This document shows, one piece after another, positions 26,891 to 36,049 of a stretch of DNA of 64,000 nt. A program made the translations under genes and the position numbers. Position 1 is the first letter of the stretch, and every line of letters starts with the position of its first letter. Location: assembly GCF_034651555.1 (NCBI RefSeq), contig NZ_JAYEEQ010000003.1:186001-250000 (forward strand), read 5' to 3'. Origin of the DNA: Aurantibrevibacter litoralis (GTDB taxonomy: Bacteria > Bacteroidota > Bacteroidia > Flavobacteriales > Flavobacteriaceae). The notes beneath the pieces are model-generated. The model saw only the letters and a list, made by a program, of their open reading frames with translations, searched no databases and was not told the origin of the DNA.

Positions 26891-28201
26891 ATGGCCAACG
26901 CGCTAAAAACACAAAAGGATATTTTAGAAAAATTAAATATTCATCAACTAAATCCCATGCAAGAGGAAGCAATAGGGGTCATCTGCGCCAATACCAACAC
27001 CATTTTGCTCAGTCCCACAGGCACTGGCAAGACCTTGGCATTTTTGTTGCCCATTATCGAAATTTTAGATCCAAACCTGCCCGAAATTCAGGCTTTAATT
27101 TTAGTGCCTTCCCGGGAACTGGCCCTGCAAATAGAGCAGGTAATTCGCGAAATGGGTTCTGGCTATAAGGTTAATGCAGTCTATGGTGGCAGAGCCATGG
27201 CCAAAGATAAAACGGAATTAAAACATGCCCCCACGATTTTAATTGGCACCCCGGGGCGTATCTCCGATCATATTGACAATGAAAGAATTACCACAAAGCA
27301 CATAAAGACCTTGATTTTGGATGAGTTTGATAAATCGCTGGAAGTGGGTTTTGAAGACGAGATGAAATTTATTTTAGGAGCCCTGCCTGCCGTTCGCAAA
27401 CGAATTTTAACCTCTGCCACCGAAAGTGTTCGCATTCCCGCTTTTGTGCGATTACAACAACCCAAAACAGTCAATTATTTAGGAGGAGTTGCTTCAAAAT
27501 TAACTTTAAAAACGGTATTAGCCTCGCAGAAGAATAAGTTAGCCACCCTTTTTGATCTTATACAAGAAGAAGAACACCAATCCGGAATTGTTTTCTGTAA
27601 CCTCAGGGAAAGTATTCTGAAAGTGAGCCGATTTTTAGATAAAAATAATATTGTCCACGGCTGTTTTCACGGGGATATGGAGCAAAAGGAAAGGGAACGC
27701 ACCCTTATAAAATTCAGAAACGGCAGTTATAAGATTATTATAGCGACCGATTTGGCGGCCAGAGGCATTGATATTCCCGAATTGAAGTATATTGTACATT
27801 TAGAATTGCCGTTACAAGAAAAGGAATTTACACACAGAAATGGAAGAACTGCACGCGTAAATGCCAAGGGTACCGCCTATGTGCTGCAATGGGAAAAGGA
27901 GGTTTTGCCAGATTTTATTAAAGATTCGAGCATCGTTACCCTTGGAAAAAAGGCGAAGGTGAAACCGCCGTATTGGCAAACATTATTATTGTCCGGAGGG
28001 CGAAAAGATAAGATTTCTAAGGGCGATATTGCCGGATTGTTTTTCAAGCAAGGTAACATTCATCCCGATCAACTAGGGGTAATTGAGTTAAAACAGGATT
28101 GTACCTTTGTCGCAGTGCCAGTAGAAATTGCTCAAACGCTTGCGACGCATTTAAACAAAACTAAATTAAAACAAAAAAAAGTACGCATCACGCTCATTTA
28201 A
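26891..28201 (+). CDS. DEAD-box family RNA helicase with motif II DEFD
   Basis: A 436-residue helicase when started at ATG 26891; an in-frame ATG at 26837 would add 18 residues with no helicase similarity. Motifs: Q motif LNPMQEEA, walker A SPTGTGKT, PSRELALQ, GTPGR, motif II LDEFDKS, motif III TSATES, ATDLAARGIDIP, HRNGRT. Motif II reads DEFD rather than DEAD, and motif III has a preceding Thr and following Glu. It unwinds short RNA duplexes, probably for ribosome assembly or mRNA turnover. The tail after residue 340 is a distinct domain that could bind RNA. A second helicase follows 77 bp later. Confidence 0.9.
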   Translation: MANALKTQKDILEKLNIHQLNPMQEEAIGVICANTNTILLSPTGTGKTLAFLLPIIEILDPNLPEIQALILVPSRELALQIEQVIREMGSGYKVNAVYGGRAMAKDKTELKHAPTILIGTPGRISDHIDNERITTKHIKTLILDEFDKSLEVGFEDEMKFILGALPAVRKRILTSATESVRIPAFVRLQQPKTVNYLGGVASKLTLKTVLASQKNKLATLFDLIQEEEHQSGIVFCNLRESILKVSRFLDKNNIVHGCFHGDMEQKERERTLIKFRNGSYKIIIATDLAARGIDIPELKYIVHLELPLQEKEFTHRNGRTARVNAKGTAYVLQWEKEVLPDFIKDSSIVTLGKKAKVKPPYWQTLLLSGGRKDKISKGDIAGLFFKQGNIHPDQLGVIELKQDCTFVAVPVEIAQTLATHLNKTKLKQKKVRITLI

Positions 28202-28278
28202 TAGCGCTGTGACCAAAGAGTGCATATTGTCCCGCAGAATGCTAAATCGTACATCAAAAAAAATGCAACATAAAAAAG

Positions 28279-29634
28279 ATGACAGCTACCTTTGAAGATT
28301 TTAAAATTTCACAAGCCTTACGCAATGCGATATCGGATATGGGGTTTGAGAAGCCCACCCCTATACAATCGGCTTCCTATGGAGTGATTACCGCCGGGAA
28401 AGATATGGTAGGCATTGCCCAGACCGGAACAGGAAAGACGTTAGCGTATATGTTGCCCATTTTACAAACATTTGCCTTTAATAAAGACCGGCATCCAAGG
28501 GTGTTGGTCCTGGTACCCACCAGAGAACTGGTGGTGCAAGTGGTTAGCGAAATTGAAAAATTTGCCAAATACACAAGTGTAAAAACCGTTGGTGTCTATG
28601 GTGGTGTGCCTATGAACCGACAAAAAAATGCCTTAGCCGATGGTTCTGATATTGTGGTGGCCACGCCCGGTAGATTGTACGATTTGGTATTGAGTGGTGC
28701 GCTTCGCCTAAAATTGATTCATAAGTTGGTGATTGATGAAGTAGATGTAATGCTCGATCTTGGCTTTCGATTTCAACTGACCAATATTTTTGAACTTTTG
28801 CCCGAACGGCGTCAGAACATCATGTTTTCGGCTACCATGACGGACGAGGTGGACGCTCTTATTAATGACTTTTTTGTGCAGCCGGAAAAAGTATCAGTAG
28901 CCCTTAGCGGTACCCCTTTAGAAAATATTGCGCAACAAGCGTATGCCGTTCCCAATTTTTATACGAAGGTAAACGTTGTAATCCATTTGCTTCAGGACAC
29001 CGTCGTTTTTCATAAGGTGTTGGTCTTTGTGTCTAACAAAAAAAGTGCCGATCGCCTATTTGAATCCTTGGATGAATTTTTTGGGGAAGAGTTATGCCTT
29101 ATTCATTCTAACAAAACCCAAAACTACAGATTGCGATCTATAAAACAATTTGATGAGGGCAAAAATCGAATTATGGTCACTACCGATGTCATGGCACGCG
29201 GACTGGATTTGGAGAAAATTTCGCACGTCATTAACTTTGACACCCCTATGTTTCCTGAAAACTACATCCATAGAATAGGAAGAACCGGGCGGGCAACAGA
29301 AAAAGGCAAAGCCATTTTGTTTTTTACGGAAACAGAACGCCCTGCCAAAGAGCGAATAGAAGCGCTGATGCAAATGAAAATACCGACCTTAGCCTGTCCT
29401 CCGGAAGTCCAAATTTCAGAGCAATTAACACCGGAAGAGACGCCTAAAAACACAGAGCCGAATAACCCGATAAAACCTTCGGAAGACGGTTCTAAAGGTG
29501 CTAGTTTTCATGAGAAGTCCGAAAAAAACAAAAAAACAAACCTAGGAAGCAAATACAAACGCACCATAAAAGTAAAATACAAAAAGCCCAAAACCCGAGG
29601 AGATAAGGCGTTGAACAAACGCAAGAAAAGGTGA
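28279..29634 (+). CDS. DEAD-box RNA helicase (RhlE-like), motif II DEVD
   Basis: A 451-residue helicase. Motifs: QSASYGVI near the Q motif, AQTGTGKT, PTRELVVQ, ATPGR, motif II IDEVDVML, FSATM, TTDVMARGLDLE, HRIGRTGRA. The last 60 residues are low-complexity and strongly basic (ending KALNKRKKR), a typical RNA-tethering tail of RhlE-type proteins in Bacteroidota. Motif II is DEVD. It lies 77 bp after another DEAD-family helicase on the same strand and may share a transcript, although the two are not close duplicates. Confidence 0.92.
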   Translation: MTATFEDFKISQALRNAISDMGFEKPTPIQSASYGVITAGKDMVGIAQTGTGKTLAYMLPILQTFAFNKDRHPRVLVLVPTRELVVQVVSEIEKFAKYTSVKTVGVYGGVPMNRQKNALADGSDIVVATPGRLYDLVLSGALRLKLIHKLVIDEVDVMLDLGFRFQLTNIFELLPERRQNIMFSATMTDEVDALINDFFVQPEKVSVALSGTPLENIAQQAYAVPNFYTKVNVVIHLLQDTVVFHKVLVFVSNKKSADRLFESLDEFFGEELCLIHSNKTQNYRLRSIKQFDEGKNRIMVTTDVMARGLDLEKISHVINFDTPMFPENYIHRIGRTGRATEKGKAILFFTETERPAKERIEALMQMKIPTLACPPEVQISEQLTPEETPKNTEPNNPIKPSEDGSKGASFHEKSEKNKKTNLGSKYKRTIKVKYKKPKTRGDKALNKRKKR

Positions 29635-29685
29635 TGGTTAAGGTAGCTAGTGCTGGAATCAAGGTGTTGCCTTAAAAAATAGGAA

Positions 29686-30480
29686 CTACAACTTTTTTAA
29701 ACGAATATTGCGATAGGCCACTTTCATAGGAGGGCCTACATGCACCTGAACCCCCAGATAGCCTGCTAACCGTCTGTTTATGGTGTCATTATCCATAACA
29801 TCGCTCATTAAAATTCCGTTGATATAGTGCTGCATACGATTCCCTTGAATGACAAGGCGACAGCTGTTCCAGTCTTCATGCTTAATTTTTGATTTTAAAG
29901 AATCTATATGTCCCAAAGAGCCCACCACCGCTCTACTTTGCCAGGCATTTTGTGCGATGTTGGCACGAAACGATCCCTCTTTTTCAGGGTTAGGTTGTGT
30001 ACTTACGGTTACTTTTTCACCTCTGTAAGCCAAAGTCGTGCGTTTGCGTTCTTCGTAATTTTGCCCCGTATATCTGATTTTACCATCAATATCGGCTTGG
30101 TAGCCCCGGAGCGCAAAAGGTACGCTGTCTAATCGTTCACTGCGGTAATTAATGCCACTATTTCCGGCATCTGCTATGTTGAACTCCAATTCCAATTCAA
30201 AATCAGAAGGTTGTCCACCTTTCCATATAATAAAGGTATTTTTTTTGAGTAGGGTAGTAGGTGTAACCTCGCCTACCAAATTCCCGTCTTCTACCCGCCA
30301 GTAGGTGGGATCTCCTTCCCAATCCTCTAAAGATTGACCGTCAAAAATGGAAATAAAACTAGCAGCTTCGGTGGTGCTTTGCTGTTCCGGCAATTTTTTG
30401 GACGCTTTTTTTGACTCGCCACATGAAGACAGAGTGGTAAGTACTAAAAGTAGCGTTGGCAGTGTCTTAAAATGAGGCAT
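29686..30480 (-). CDS. DUF1080 (3-keto-disaccharide hydrolase domain) lipoprotein
   Basis: A lipoprotein (LSSC, Cys20) of 264 residues with a DUF1080 concanavalin-like fold. The family's start is seen in FISIFDGQSLEDWEGD, followed by WRVEDGNLVGE and the NSGINYRSE strand. Characterised members hydrolyse 3-keto-glycosides after an upstream 3-dehydrogenase. No Gfo/Idh/MocA oxidoreductase is in this window, but two secreted TIM-barrel proteins of the type often found with DUF1080 lie within 7 kb. It is convergent with the helicase gene. Confidence 0.85.
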   Translation of the reverse strand: MPHFKTLPTLLLVLTTLSSCGESKKASKKLPEQQSTTEAASFISIFDGQSLEDWEGDPTYWRVEDGNLVGEVTPTTLLKKNTFIIWKGGQPSDFELELEFNIADAGNSGINYRSERLDSVPFALRGYQADIDGKIRYTGQNYEERKRTTLAYRGEKVTVSTQPNPEKEGSFRANIAQNAWQSRAVVGSLGHIDSLKSKIKHEDWNSCRLVIQGNRMQHYINGILMSDVMDNDTINRRLAGYLGVQVHVGPPMKVAYRNIRLKKL

Positions 30481-30646
30481 AGTAGCAGTGTTTAGATTAC
30501 AAAGAATTCACTTTAAGATCCAATATAGTAAAAAATAGGTTTCAGTAGCTCTTCCCTTTACGGGAATTGACGTTCGTTTGGGGGTAGCGACCTTCACATC
30601 CACATAAAAGGAGTACTTTCGCGGCTGGTTATTAAAATCGATACCT

Positions 30647-31099
30647 ATGAAACGTATTACCGAATACAAAAAAATGTTTTCCATTGAAAAGGAAATCGAA
30701 TTGAAAACACTAAAAATAAAATATCGGGACTTGGTAAAGCAATGGCACCCGGACAAGTTTCAGGAGGGCGACCCACTCCGTGAGGAAGCGGAAATTAGAA
30801 GTAGAACGATTATAGATGGCTATCATTTTTTGGTAAGCATGGCACCGGAAACCAAAGCAGCCAATTTGGTTGCCTATACCAAAACCATAACGGAATCTGG
30901 TATAGCCGATTTTCAACACAAAGGTCTTTTGTTAGAAGTTACATTTTTGGACGGGAGTACCTACGAATATTTTGGAGTGTCGAAAAATATTTATAGTAAA
31001 CTCATTAATTCACCAAAACAATATCGGTTTGCCAAACGCAGTATTTTCAATTCTTTTCCGTATCGGAAATCTAAAAAATTACTGCAAGAGGTGGGGTAG
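30647..31099 (+). CDS. J-domain protein fused to a KTSC domain
   Basis: A 150-residue protein. Residues 8-60 are a J-domain with the HPD motif at 34-36 (KQWHPDKF), which stimulates DnaK ATPase. Residues 90-145 are a KTSC domain (FLDGSTYEYFGVSK ... KRSIFNSFPY), a small domain linked to RNA or lysyl-tRNA synthetase-like proteins but with no proven role. No G/F-rich or zinc domain is present, so it is not a DnaJ proper. The last 21 bp overlap the 3' end of the convergent pseudouridine synthase gene. Confidence 0.88.
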   Translation: MKRITEYKKMFSIEKEIELKTLKIKYRDLVKQWHPDKFQEGDPLREEAEIRSRTIIDGYHFLVSMAPETKAANLVAYTKTITESGIADFQHKGLLLEVTFLDGSTYEYFGVSKNIYSKLINSPKQYRFAKRSIFNSFPYRKSKKLLQEVG

Positions 31100-31663
31100 A
31101 TTGCAGGCAGCTACCTCACCGGGAGCCATAGTTCCAAGGGATATACCGGCAATGCGTACGCGTACCAGTCTTAAGGTAGGAAATCCCACGGCGGCTGTCA
31201 TTTTACGAACTTGTCTAAACTTGCCTTCTGTGAGTGTTATGCTAATCCATGAACTGGGTCTGTGGCGATCTATACGCAATTTGATATCGGCCTTTGGTAA
31301 ATTTGGCGTTACCCCCAATACCCTTACACGACAAGGTTTAGTTAGATATTTTTTTCCGCAGATTCCAATGTGGACGCCTTTAGCTAATGTTTCTGCCGCA
31401 TCTCCAGAGATTTCGCCGTCTAATTGCGCATAATATTCTTTTTCAATTCCTGAACTGTTCACAGTATCACTCAATTTACCATCGGTGGTCATGAGTAACA
31501 AACCTTCCGATTTTTCATCTAAGCGCCCTATAGGCATGCTGCCTTTTGGAAAAGGGAACAGTGCGTCTAAAAACCGTTTTTTACGCATCTCTTTGGGATC
31601 ATTAGAATGTAATTGACTTAACATTCCGAAGGGTTTGTACAGTTTATAATGAACCTGTGGCAT
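31079..31663 (-). CDS. rluE: RluE-type 23S rRNA pseudouridine synthase
   Basis: A 194-residue RsuA-family enzyme without an S4 domain. The catalytic Asp49 is in IGRLDEKSEGLLL; the second half has PSSWISITLTEGKFRQVRK and VGFPTLRLVRVRI, very like E. coli RluE, which modifies U2457 of 23S rRNA. It is monocistronic and overlaps the convergent J-domain gene by 21 bp at the 3' end. Confidence 0.9.
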   Translation of the reverse strand: MPQVHYKLYKPFGMLSQLHSNDPKEMRKKRFLDALFPFPKGSMPIGRLDEKSEGLLLMTTDGKLSDTVNSSGIEKEYYAQLDGEISGDAAETLAKGVHIGICGKKYLTKPCRVRVLGVTPNLPKADIKLRIDRHRPSSWISITLTEGKFRQVRKMTAAVGFPTLRLVRVRIAGISLGTMAPGEVAACNLPHLLQ

Positions 31664-31915
31664 AAAAGGATCTATTGTGTTTATTGGTAAAAAACCTGTA
31701 ATGGAAATTCAAAAGTAAGCAATATGGGGTATTACAGGACGTTGGTTAGGTATAAGCCTAAAACGTTTAAAATAAATGGGGTAGTTCATCGAAAAAAATA
31801 GATAAAGAGCGCTTTTTAGGTAGGGTATAAGCAACTTGCGCTGTTTTAAAGGTGTACCCTTATTAGGAGGCGAAACCAAAAAGTTGAATTATTTTTTAAA
31901 TTAAAATCAGAACTT

Positions 31916-32791
31916 ATGAAAAATACGTATTTGTTTATCGTATTAAGTGTTGCAGCCGTCTTATTTTTTGGCTGTTCAGATGCTAATGATAGTAGTAGTG
32001 CTACTGGTCGCTTAAGCGTGATACTTACGGACGCCCCTTTTCCATCCGATTTAGTGGCTGAGGCTAATGTGACCATTTTTAAATTGGATGCCCGCTTAAA
32101 AGGAGAAAGTAATGAAATAGACGAGGCAGCCGACGAAGCTGCTTCTTTTGAAGTGCTCATGGAGAATGAGATTACTGTAAATTTATTGGATCTTACCAAT
32201 GGCATTTCGGCTCAATTGGTGAATGCCGATGTGCCTGTAGGATCTTATGATCTAATAAGGGTATTTGTAAAGGGTATTAATGTGGTGCTTACCGATGGCA
32301 CTACCTACGATTTGCAAGTACCTAGTGGATCACAAAGTGGGATTAAAGTATTTATTAAACCCAACTTGGTCGTAAGTGGTGGTTTGTCTTCCGATCTCTT
32401 GCTCGATTTTGATGTAAGCCGTTCTTTCATTCCGAAGGGTGGTCGTCACGATATTGGAGGAATTACGGGGTTTAACTTTAAACCGGTGATTAAAGCCAGT
32501 AATATGACTACCGCAGGAACGCTTGCAGGGGTGGTTACCACTACCCAAGAGGCATTGGCTGTTGGATTAGAAGGGGTACAGGTTGCTATATTCGCAGCAG
32601 ATACCCTGAACACAACGGCTTTTACCGATGTTACAGGAGGGTATACGGTAATGGGGCTTGTTGCAGGCTCCTATGATGTGGAAGTGGAATTGGAAGGTTT
32701 TGAATCACAATCTGAAGAAGGCATCGCCATATCAGCAGGTAATAAGACGATTCAAAATTTTGAACTCATTGCTACCGAAGTGCTGCCTTAA
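31916..32791 (+). CDS. DUF4382 lipoprotein with carboxypeptidase-regulatory-like domain
   Basis: A lipoprotein (LFFGC, Cys20) of 291 residues. Residues 30-190 are a DUF4382 domain (GRLSVILTDAPFP start, then NGISAQLV and VPVGSYDLIRV strands). Residues 200-285 are a CarboxypepD_reg-like Ig fold (GTLAGVVTTTQEALAVGLEG, then GSYDVEVELEGF). Both are beta-sandwich domains, presumably for binding at the cell surface; no catalytic motif is present. A perfect terminator follows within 30 bp. Confidence 0.85.
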   Translation: MKNTYLFIVLSVAAVLFFGCSDANDSSSATGRLSVILTDAPFPSDLVAEANVTIFKLDARLKGESNEIDEAADEAASFEVLMENEITVNLLDLTNGISAQLVNADVPVGSYDLIRVFVKGINVVLTDGTTYDLQVPSGSQSGIKVFIKPNLVVSGGLSSDLLLDFDVSRSFIPKGGRHDIGGITGFNFKPVIKASNMTTAGTLAGVVTTTQEALAVGLEGVQVAIFAADTLNTTAFTDVTGGYTVMGLVAGSYDVEVELEGFESQSEEGIAISAGNKTIQNFELIATEVLP

Positions 32792-32818
32792 ACCTTAGTT
32801 GTAATTTCATCACAAAGC

Positions 32819-32850
32819 AAACCGTCTCTGCGTATTTGAGACGGTTTTTT
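32819..32850. terminator. Intrinsic terminator between convergent genes
   Basis: AAACCGTCTC (32819-32828) pairs perfectly with GAGACGGTTT (32838-32847) around a 9-nt loop, followed by TTT. It serves the DUF4382 gene and overlaps the stop codon of the convergent DUF4174 gene. The core CCGTCTC/GAGACGG recurs in the terminator at 33471-33500. Confidence 0.92.
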
Positions 32851-33289
32851 ACTTTGGATTTCGCAACTCAGCCTGTCGCATAGGCATGCCGTCTATGAGC
32901 GTAAAAAGTGTTTCTAGAGACACCCATTGTGTTTTTCGAAGCTTTACGCCACCGTCTAAACCGATGAGTACGATTTCGAAATCACTTTTCTCCTTTTTAT
33001 AGCGTTGGTACCATTGGGCTCCGTTACGCCAGGTGCTCTTATTTTGAAGCCCCATTTTGTATTGTTTTGGCATACATTGATAAACCACCAATTTGCGCTC
33101 GTTCATTCCTTGTATGTCATGCTGCAATACCGAAATTTGATGCAAAAAGTTAGGGTTTGTGACATTTGTTGAAAACACGATTAGCACTCTGTCCTTCCAA
33201 ACATGTTGAGACAGTTCTTGAGCCTTTATTGGCGATAGCGTCCTTATGAAAGCGAATACTATTAGAATATACAATCCTTTTATGGACAT
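32849..33289 (-). CDS. DUF4174 secreted protein
   Basis: A 146-residue protein with a signal peptide (cleavage near IKAQE, residue 24) and a DUF4174 domain: WKDRVLIVFSTN, a central CMPKQYK segment and FEIVLIGLDGGVKLR. The fold of this family is thioredoxin-like (it follows the same strand order as bacterial redoxins), but a CxxC motif is absent and only one Cys (QCMP) remains. No function is established. The gene is monocistronic. Confidence 0.83.
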   Translation of the reverse strand: MSIKGLYILIVFAFIRTLSPIKAQELSQHVWKDRVLIVFSTNVTNPNFLHQISVLQHDIQGMNERKLVVYQCMPKQYKMGLQNKSTWRNGAQWYQRYKKEKSDFEIVLIGLDGGVKLRKTQWVSLETLFTLIDGMPMRQAELRNPK

Positions 33290-33463
33290 AAAAATAGGTA
33301 ATGATGGACTTTGTTAGTGCAGGTGTTTACTTATTTCCGATGCAAATACGTTGTTTTTTTGTTTTTCCAGACAGTAAGGTACAAAATAATCGGTTTTGAT
33401 TAAAACTTCAACATGCGGATCCCTAATGTTGACCATAAGGATTATTAACTGCCCTAAAGATTC

Positions 33464-33500
33464 AAAAAAAATCCGTCTCATGAAAGTTCAAGAGACGGAT
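33464..33500 (-). terminator. Intrinsic terminator of the TIM-barrel gene
   Basis: On the minus strand, ATCCGTCTC (33500-33492 complement) pairs with GAGACGGAT (complement of 33471-33479) with a 12-nt loop, followed by seven T. It lies 38 bp after the stop codon of the gene at 33539-34414. Confidence 0.88.
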
Positions 33501-33538
33501 GTTTAAAATGGATTCGGTCGTAATTTGATAAAAAGGCG

Positions 33539-34414
33539 TTATTTAAATCCAAATTTTTGAATGCCTTTATGGCTAATTCTAATGGCTTCTAAAGGTTTAA
33601 GGTCGAAGGTGTTGTCTTGTTCTACCATATAATACTTCATCCCGGATAATTTTTTGTTGGCTAAAATTTTGCTAAAATCGATAGTGCCATTGCCCACGGG
33701 AGCAAATTTTCCCTCAGTATCCATATCTTTTACATGCCAAATTTTAAAACGACCGGGGTATTTCTTAAAATAAGCAATAGGACTCGCTTCTGCCTTGGTT
33801 ACCCAATACAGATCCATCTGGAAATTTACTAATTTCGGATCAGTATTCTCCAGCAAATAATCGATAGGAACAATCCCGTCCTTATCTTTTTTAAACTCAA
33901 AATCATGGTTGTGATACAGCAACTGTAATCCGGCTTTTTTGCATTTTTCTCCCAAGGTGGTGAGTACGTTGGCCAGTTGCGCTGCACCACCGGTCATTCC
34001 CATAGTTCGCGTAGTTGCATCAAAGGTAAACGTACCCATTGGCGGTACCGGGATCACAAAATATTTAAATCCGGCTGCCTTTACATCAGCAATCATGGCA
34101 TCGGCATTTTCTAAGGTCACAGAGCCTTGATGGGTACTAATAGGGTTTAGACCCAATTCTTTTAGTAGGTTTTTAAATTCTACAGGAGTCATTCCATAAA
34201 ATTTACCATCGGCATAGCCTGCGGCTTCAATATTTTTGTATCCGGCATCGGCAACGGCCATTAAGGTTGCGCGCGCATTAATTCCCATGTCATCCCTAAC
34301 GGTGTACAAGGCCAATCCTCCTAGTTTTTTTTGGCCATAGCTGCTGCACAAAGCCATCGCAAAAAACAGCATAAAAAGCGATTTCGTAAGTGTGTTCTTT
34401 CGTAACATATTCAT
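33539..34414 (-). CDS. Secreted sugar phosphate isomerase/epimerase-like TIM-barrel protein
   Basis: A 291-residue protein with a Sec signal peptide (cleavage near SSYGQ, residue 27) and an AP-endonuclease-2/xylose-isomerase-like TIM barrel. Metal-site candidates lie in NIEAAGY, LLYHNHDFEF, the VNFQMDLYWV strand, IWHVKDMD and MVEQDN. It is a paralogue of the protein at 36050-36961 with the same YHNHDFEF, MD(L/M)YWV and HVKDMD/HIKDMD segments. Secreted members of this group often accompany DUF1080 and Gfo/Idh/MocA proteins in 3-keto sugar use; the reaction here is not proven. Confidence 0.87.
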   Translation of the reverse strand: MNMLRKNTLTKSLFMLFFAMALCSSYGQKKLGGLALYTVRDDMGINARATLMAVADAGYKNIEAAGYADGKFYGMTPVEFKNLLKELGLNPISTHQGSVTLENADAMIADVKAAGFKYFVIPVPPMGTFTFDATTRTMGMTGGAAQLANVLTTLGEKCKKAGLQLLYHNHDFEFKKDKDGIVPIDYLLENTDPKLVNFQMDLYWVTKAEASPIAYFKKYPGRFKIWHVKDMDTEGKFAPVGNGTIDFSKILANKKLSGMKYYMVEQDNTFDLKPLEAIRISHKGIQKFGFK

Positions 34415-34772
34415 CGGTTGTTGTTTAAGTTAAAATAGGCTTAAAAGTAAGGTTTTTGATTTACATTTTCGTTGTTAAGGCACAATATCCGTAATCGATT
34501 ATGTGCTTTTATAACAAATTCATTTTATTTAATCGGTAAAACTACCTATATTTCGAAAGCACAACCATAGCACCCATAAGATCACAATACTCCTAAAAAC
34601 CTACAGCAGGTTTTATTAGGAAGAACTGCAGAAACCTACATAAAAAAAGCCATGATGAAGGCTTACGATAAATGAAGGTAAATGAAACACTCATGTAAAA
34701 ATAGTGACGCACAGGAGTATAATTATCGTAGGGCGTTCCATGGGATCACGTAACAGTACTAAAAATAAACAC
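34415..34772. other. 358-bp intergenic stretch
   Basis: No gene is supported. TATATTTC at 34547-34554 is a possible -7 box for the dienelactone hydrolase, giving a long leader of about 210 nt. A 7-bp hairpin (AAAACCT with AGGTTTT, about 34597-34615) lies inside that leader. Confidence 0.35.
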
Positions 34773-35654
34773 ATGAAAATCAGCAAAGAACACCTTACCC
34801 AAGAAGTATTTGATTTATATGATGATTATGCCCACAATCGCATAGCGCGTCGCACCTTTATAGAAAAACTGTCGGTATACGCCGTTGGCGGCATAACGGT
34901 AGCCTCACTAATGAGTTTTTTAATGCCGAATTACATGGATTCTGTTGTGGTTTCACCGGAGGATCCCAGATTAGATTCCGATGTGATAAGCTACGATTCC
35001 CCCAAAGGAGGAGGTACGATAAAAGGATTGCTTTCGCAACCTGCCGGGAATACTAAAAAGTTGGGTGGTATTCTGGTGGTGCATGAAAATCGAGGTCTTA
35101 ATCCTTATATTGAAGATACGGCTCGGCAAGCGGCTTTGGAAGGGTTTATTTCGCTAGCGCCGGATGCTTTATCGCCTTTAGGCGGCTATCCTGGGAATGA
35201 TGACGAAGGACGCGAAATGCAACGCCAACGCGATCGTAACGAAATCTTAGAAGATTTTATTGCCGCCTACCACTATCTAAAGGTACATCCGCATTGTAGT
35301 GGAAAAGTGGGTGTTGTGGGATTTTGTTTTGGAGGTTGGGTATCCAATATGTTGGCCGTAAAACTACCCGACTTAGCCGCTGCGGTACCCTTTTATGGCG
35401 GGCAACCGCAGGAAGATATTGCAAACATAAAAGCCCCCTTACTCATCCAAAACGCCGCCCTAGATACCCGGGTGAATGAAGGTTGGCCGGCTTACGAAGC
35501 TGCCTTAAAAAAACATGGAAAGACCTATGAGTTTATAAATTACCCCGAGGTTAACCACGGTTTTCATAACAACACTACGCCCAGATACGACAAAGCCGCT
35601 GCCGAATTGGCGTGGCAACGAACCATAGCGTTCTTTAAGAAATACCTAGGGTAA
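34773..35654 (+). CDS. Dienelactone hydrolase family protein with twin-arginine-like N-terminus
   Basis: A 293-residue protein from ATG 34773 (MKISKEHLTQEVF); an upstream start at 34704 would add 23 residues without a clear role. Residues 20-55 contain RIARRTFIEKL and a hydrophobic stretch, which looks like a Tat signal or anchor. The alpha/beta hydrolase domain has the Cys nucleophile in GFCFGGW, Asp in NAALDTRVN and His in VNHGFHNN, the DLH triad. DLH enzymes open lactone rings; the Tat form in Bacteroidota is uncharacterised. Confidence 0.87.
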   Translation: MKISKEHLTQEVFDLYDDYAHNRIARRTFIEKLSVYAVGGITVASLMSFLMPNYMDSVVVSPEDPRLDSDVISYDSPKGGGTIKGLLSQPAGNTKKLGGILVVHENRGLNPYIEDTARQAALEGFISLAPDALSPLGGYPGNDDEGREMQRQRDRNEILEDFIAAYHYLKVHPHCSGKVGVVGFCFGGWVSNMLAVKLPDLAAAVPFYGGQPQEDIANIKAPLLIQNAALDTRVNEGWPAYEAALKKHGKTYEFINYPEVNHGFHNNTTPRYDKAAAELAWQRTIAFFKKYLG

Positions 35655-35757
35655 TCTTAGCATAAAAAGAGCTCATTATTCCATAAAAATAAGGTTCGCT
35701 GTCGCTGTTTTTTTTACAGGGATCGTTCGTCTACGGCTGTTTTTATGGCAATGCCAT

Positions 35758-35977
35758 TCAATCTAAAGAGTCCCCGACCCTTAGGTCAGGGTTTCCTATT
35801 TATCGCTCCTTTAGAGGGTTGGAACTGCCTTTTTGCAGTTCCGGGTGAAGTAAAATACAAAATTTTGGTTTTTGGCCCAAAGGCCAAAATGAAACTGGCG
35901 AAACCCGTACTGAACGTAGTAGAAGTATACCCCTATGGCTTGCCTCGGGGATAGTCAGTTTCAAGAAATTTTTTATT
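35758..35977 (+). repeat. Foldback repeat, copy 1 (core only)
   Basis: A 220-bp stretch that shares most of its length with 53425-53621. It begins TCAATCTAAAG and ends CAAGAAATTTTTTATT. It includes a perfect hairpin GGAACTGC (35821-35828)/GCAGTTCC (35835-35842), a TTGGCC/GGCCAA hairpin and the right terminal repeat (35940-35970). It has about 20 bp that copy 2 lacks, and no left terminal repeat. An open frame of 69 codons within it is not considered a gene. Confidence 0.85.
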
Positions 35978-36019
35978 TAAAAATAGAAGGAAGCGGGTAT
36001 TTTAAATATCAGCTTATAG

Positions 36020-36027
36020 TATCTTTG
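36020..36027 (+). promoter_or_regulatory. -7 box TATCTTTG
   Basis: A TAnnTTTG match 22 bp before the ATG of the TIM-barrel gene at 36050. It follows the repeat copy closely. No clear -33 box is seen. Confidence 0.5.
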
Positions 36028-36049
36028 AAAAAACTCTTATTCACTGCAA

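Noticed and set aside
35745..35954. A 69-codon open frame on the plus strand
   Set aside because: It lies wholly in the foldback repeat, its product follows the hairpins, and the frame is not kept in copy 2.
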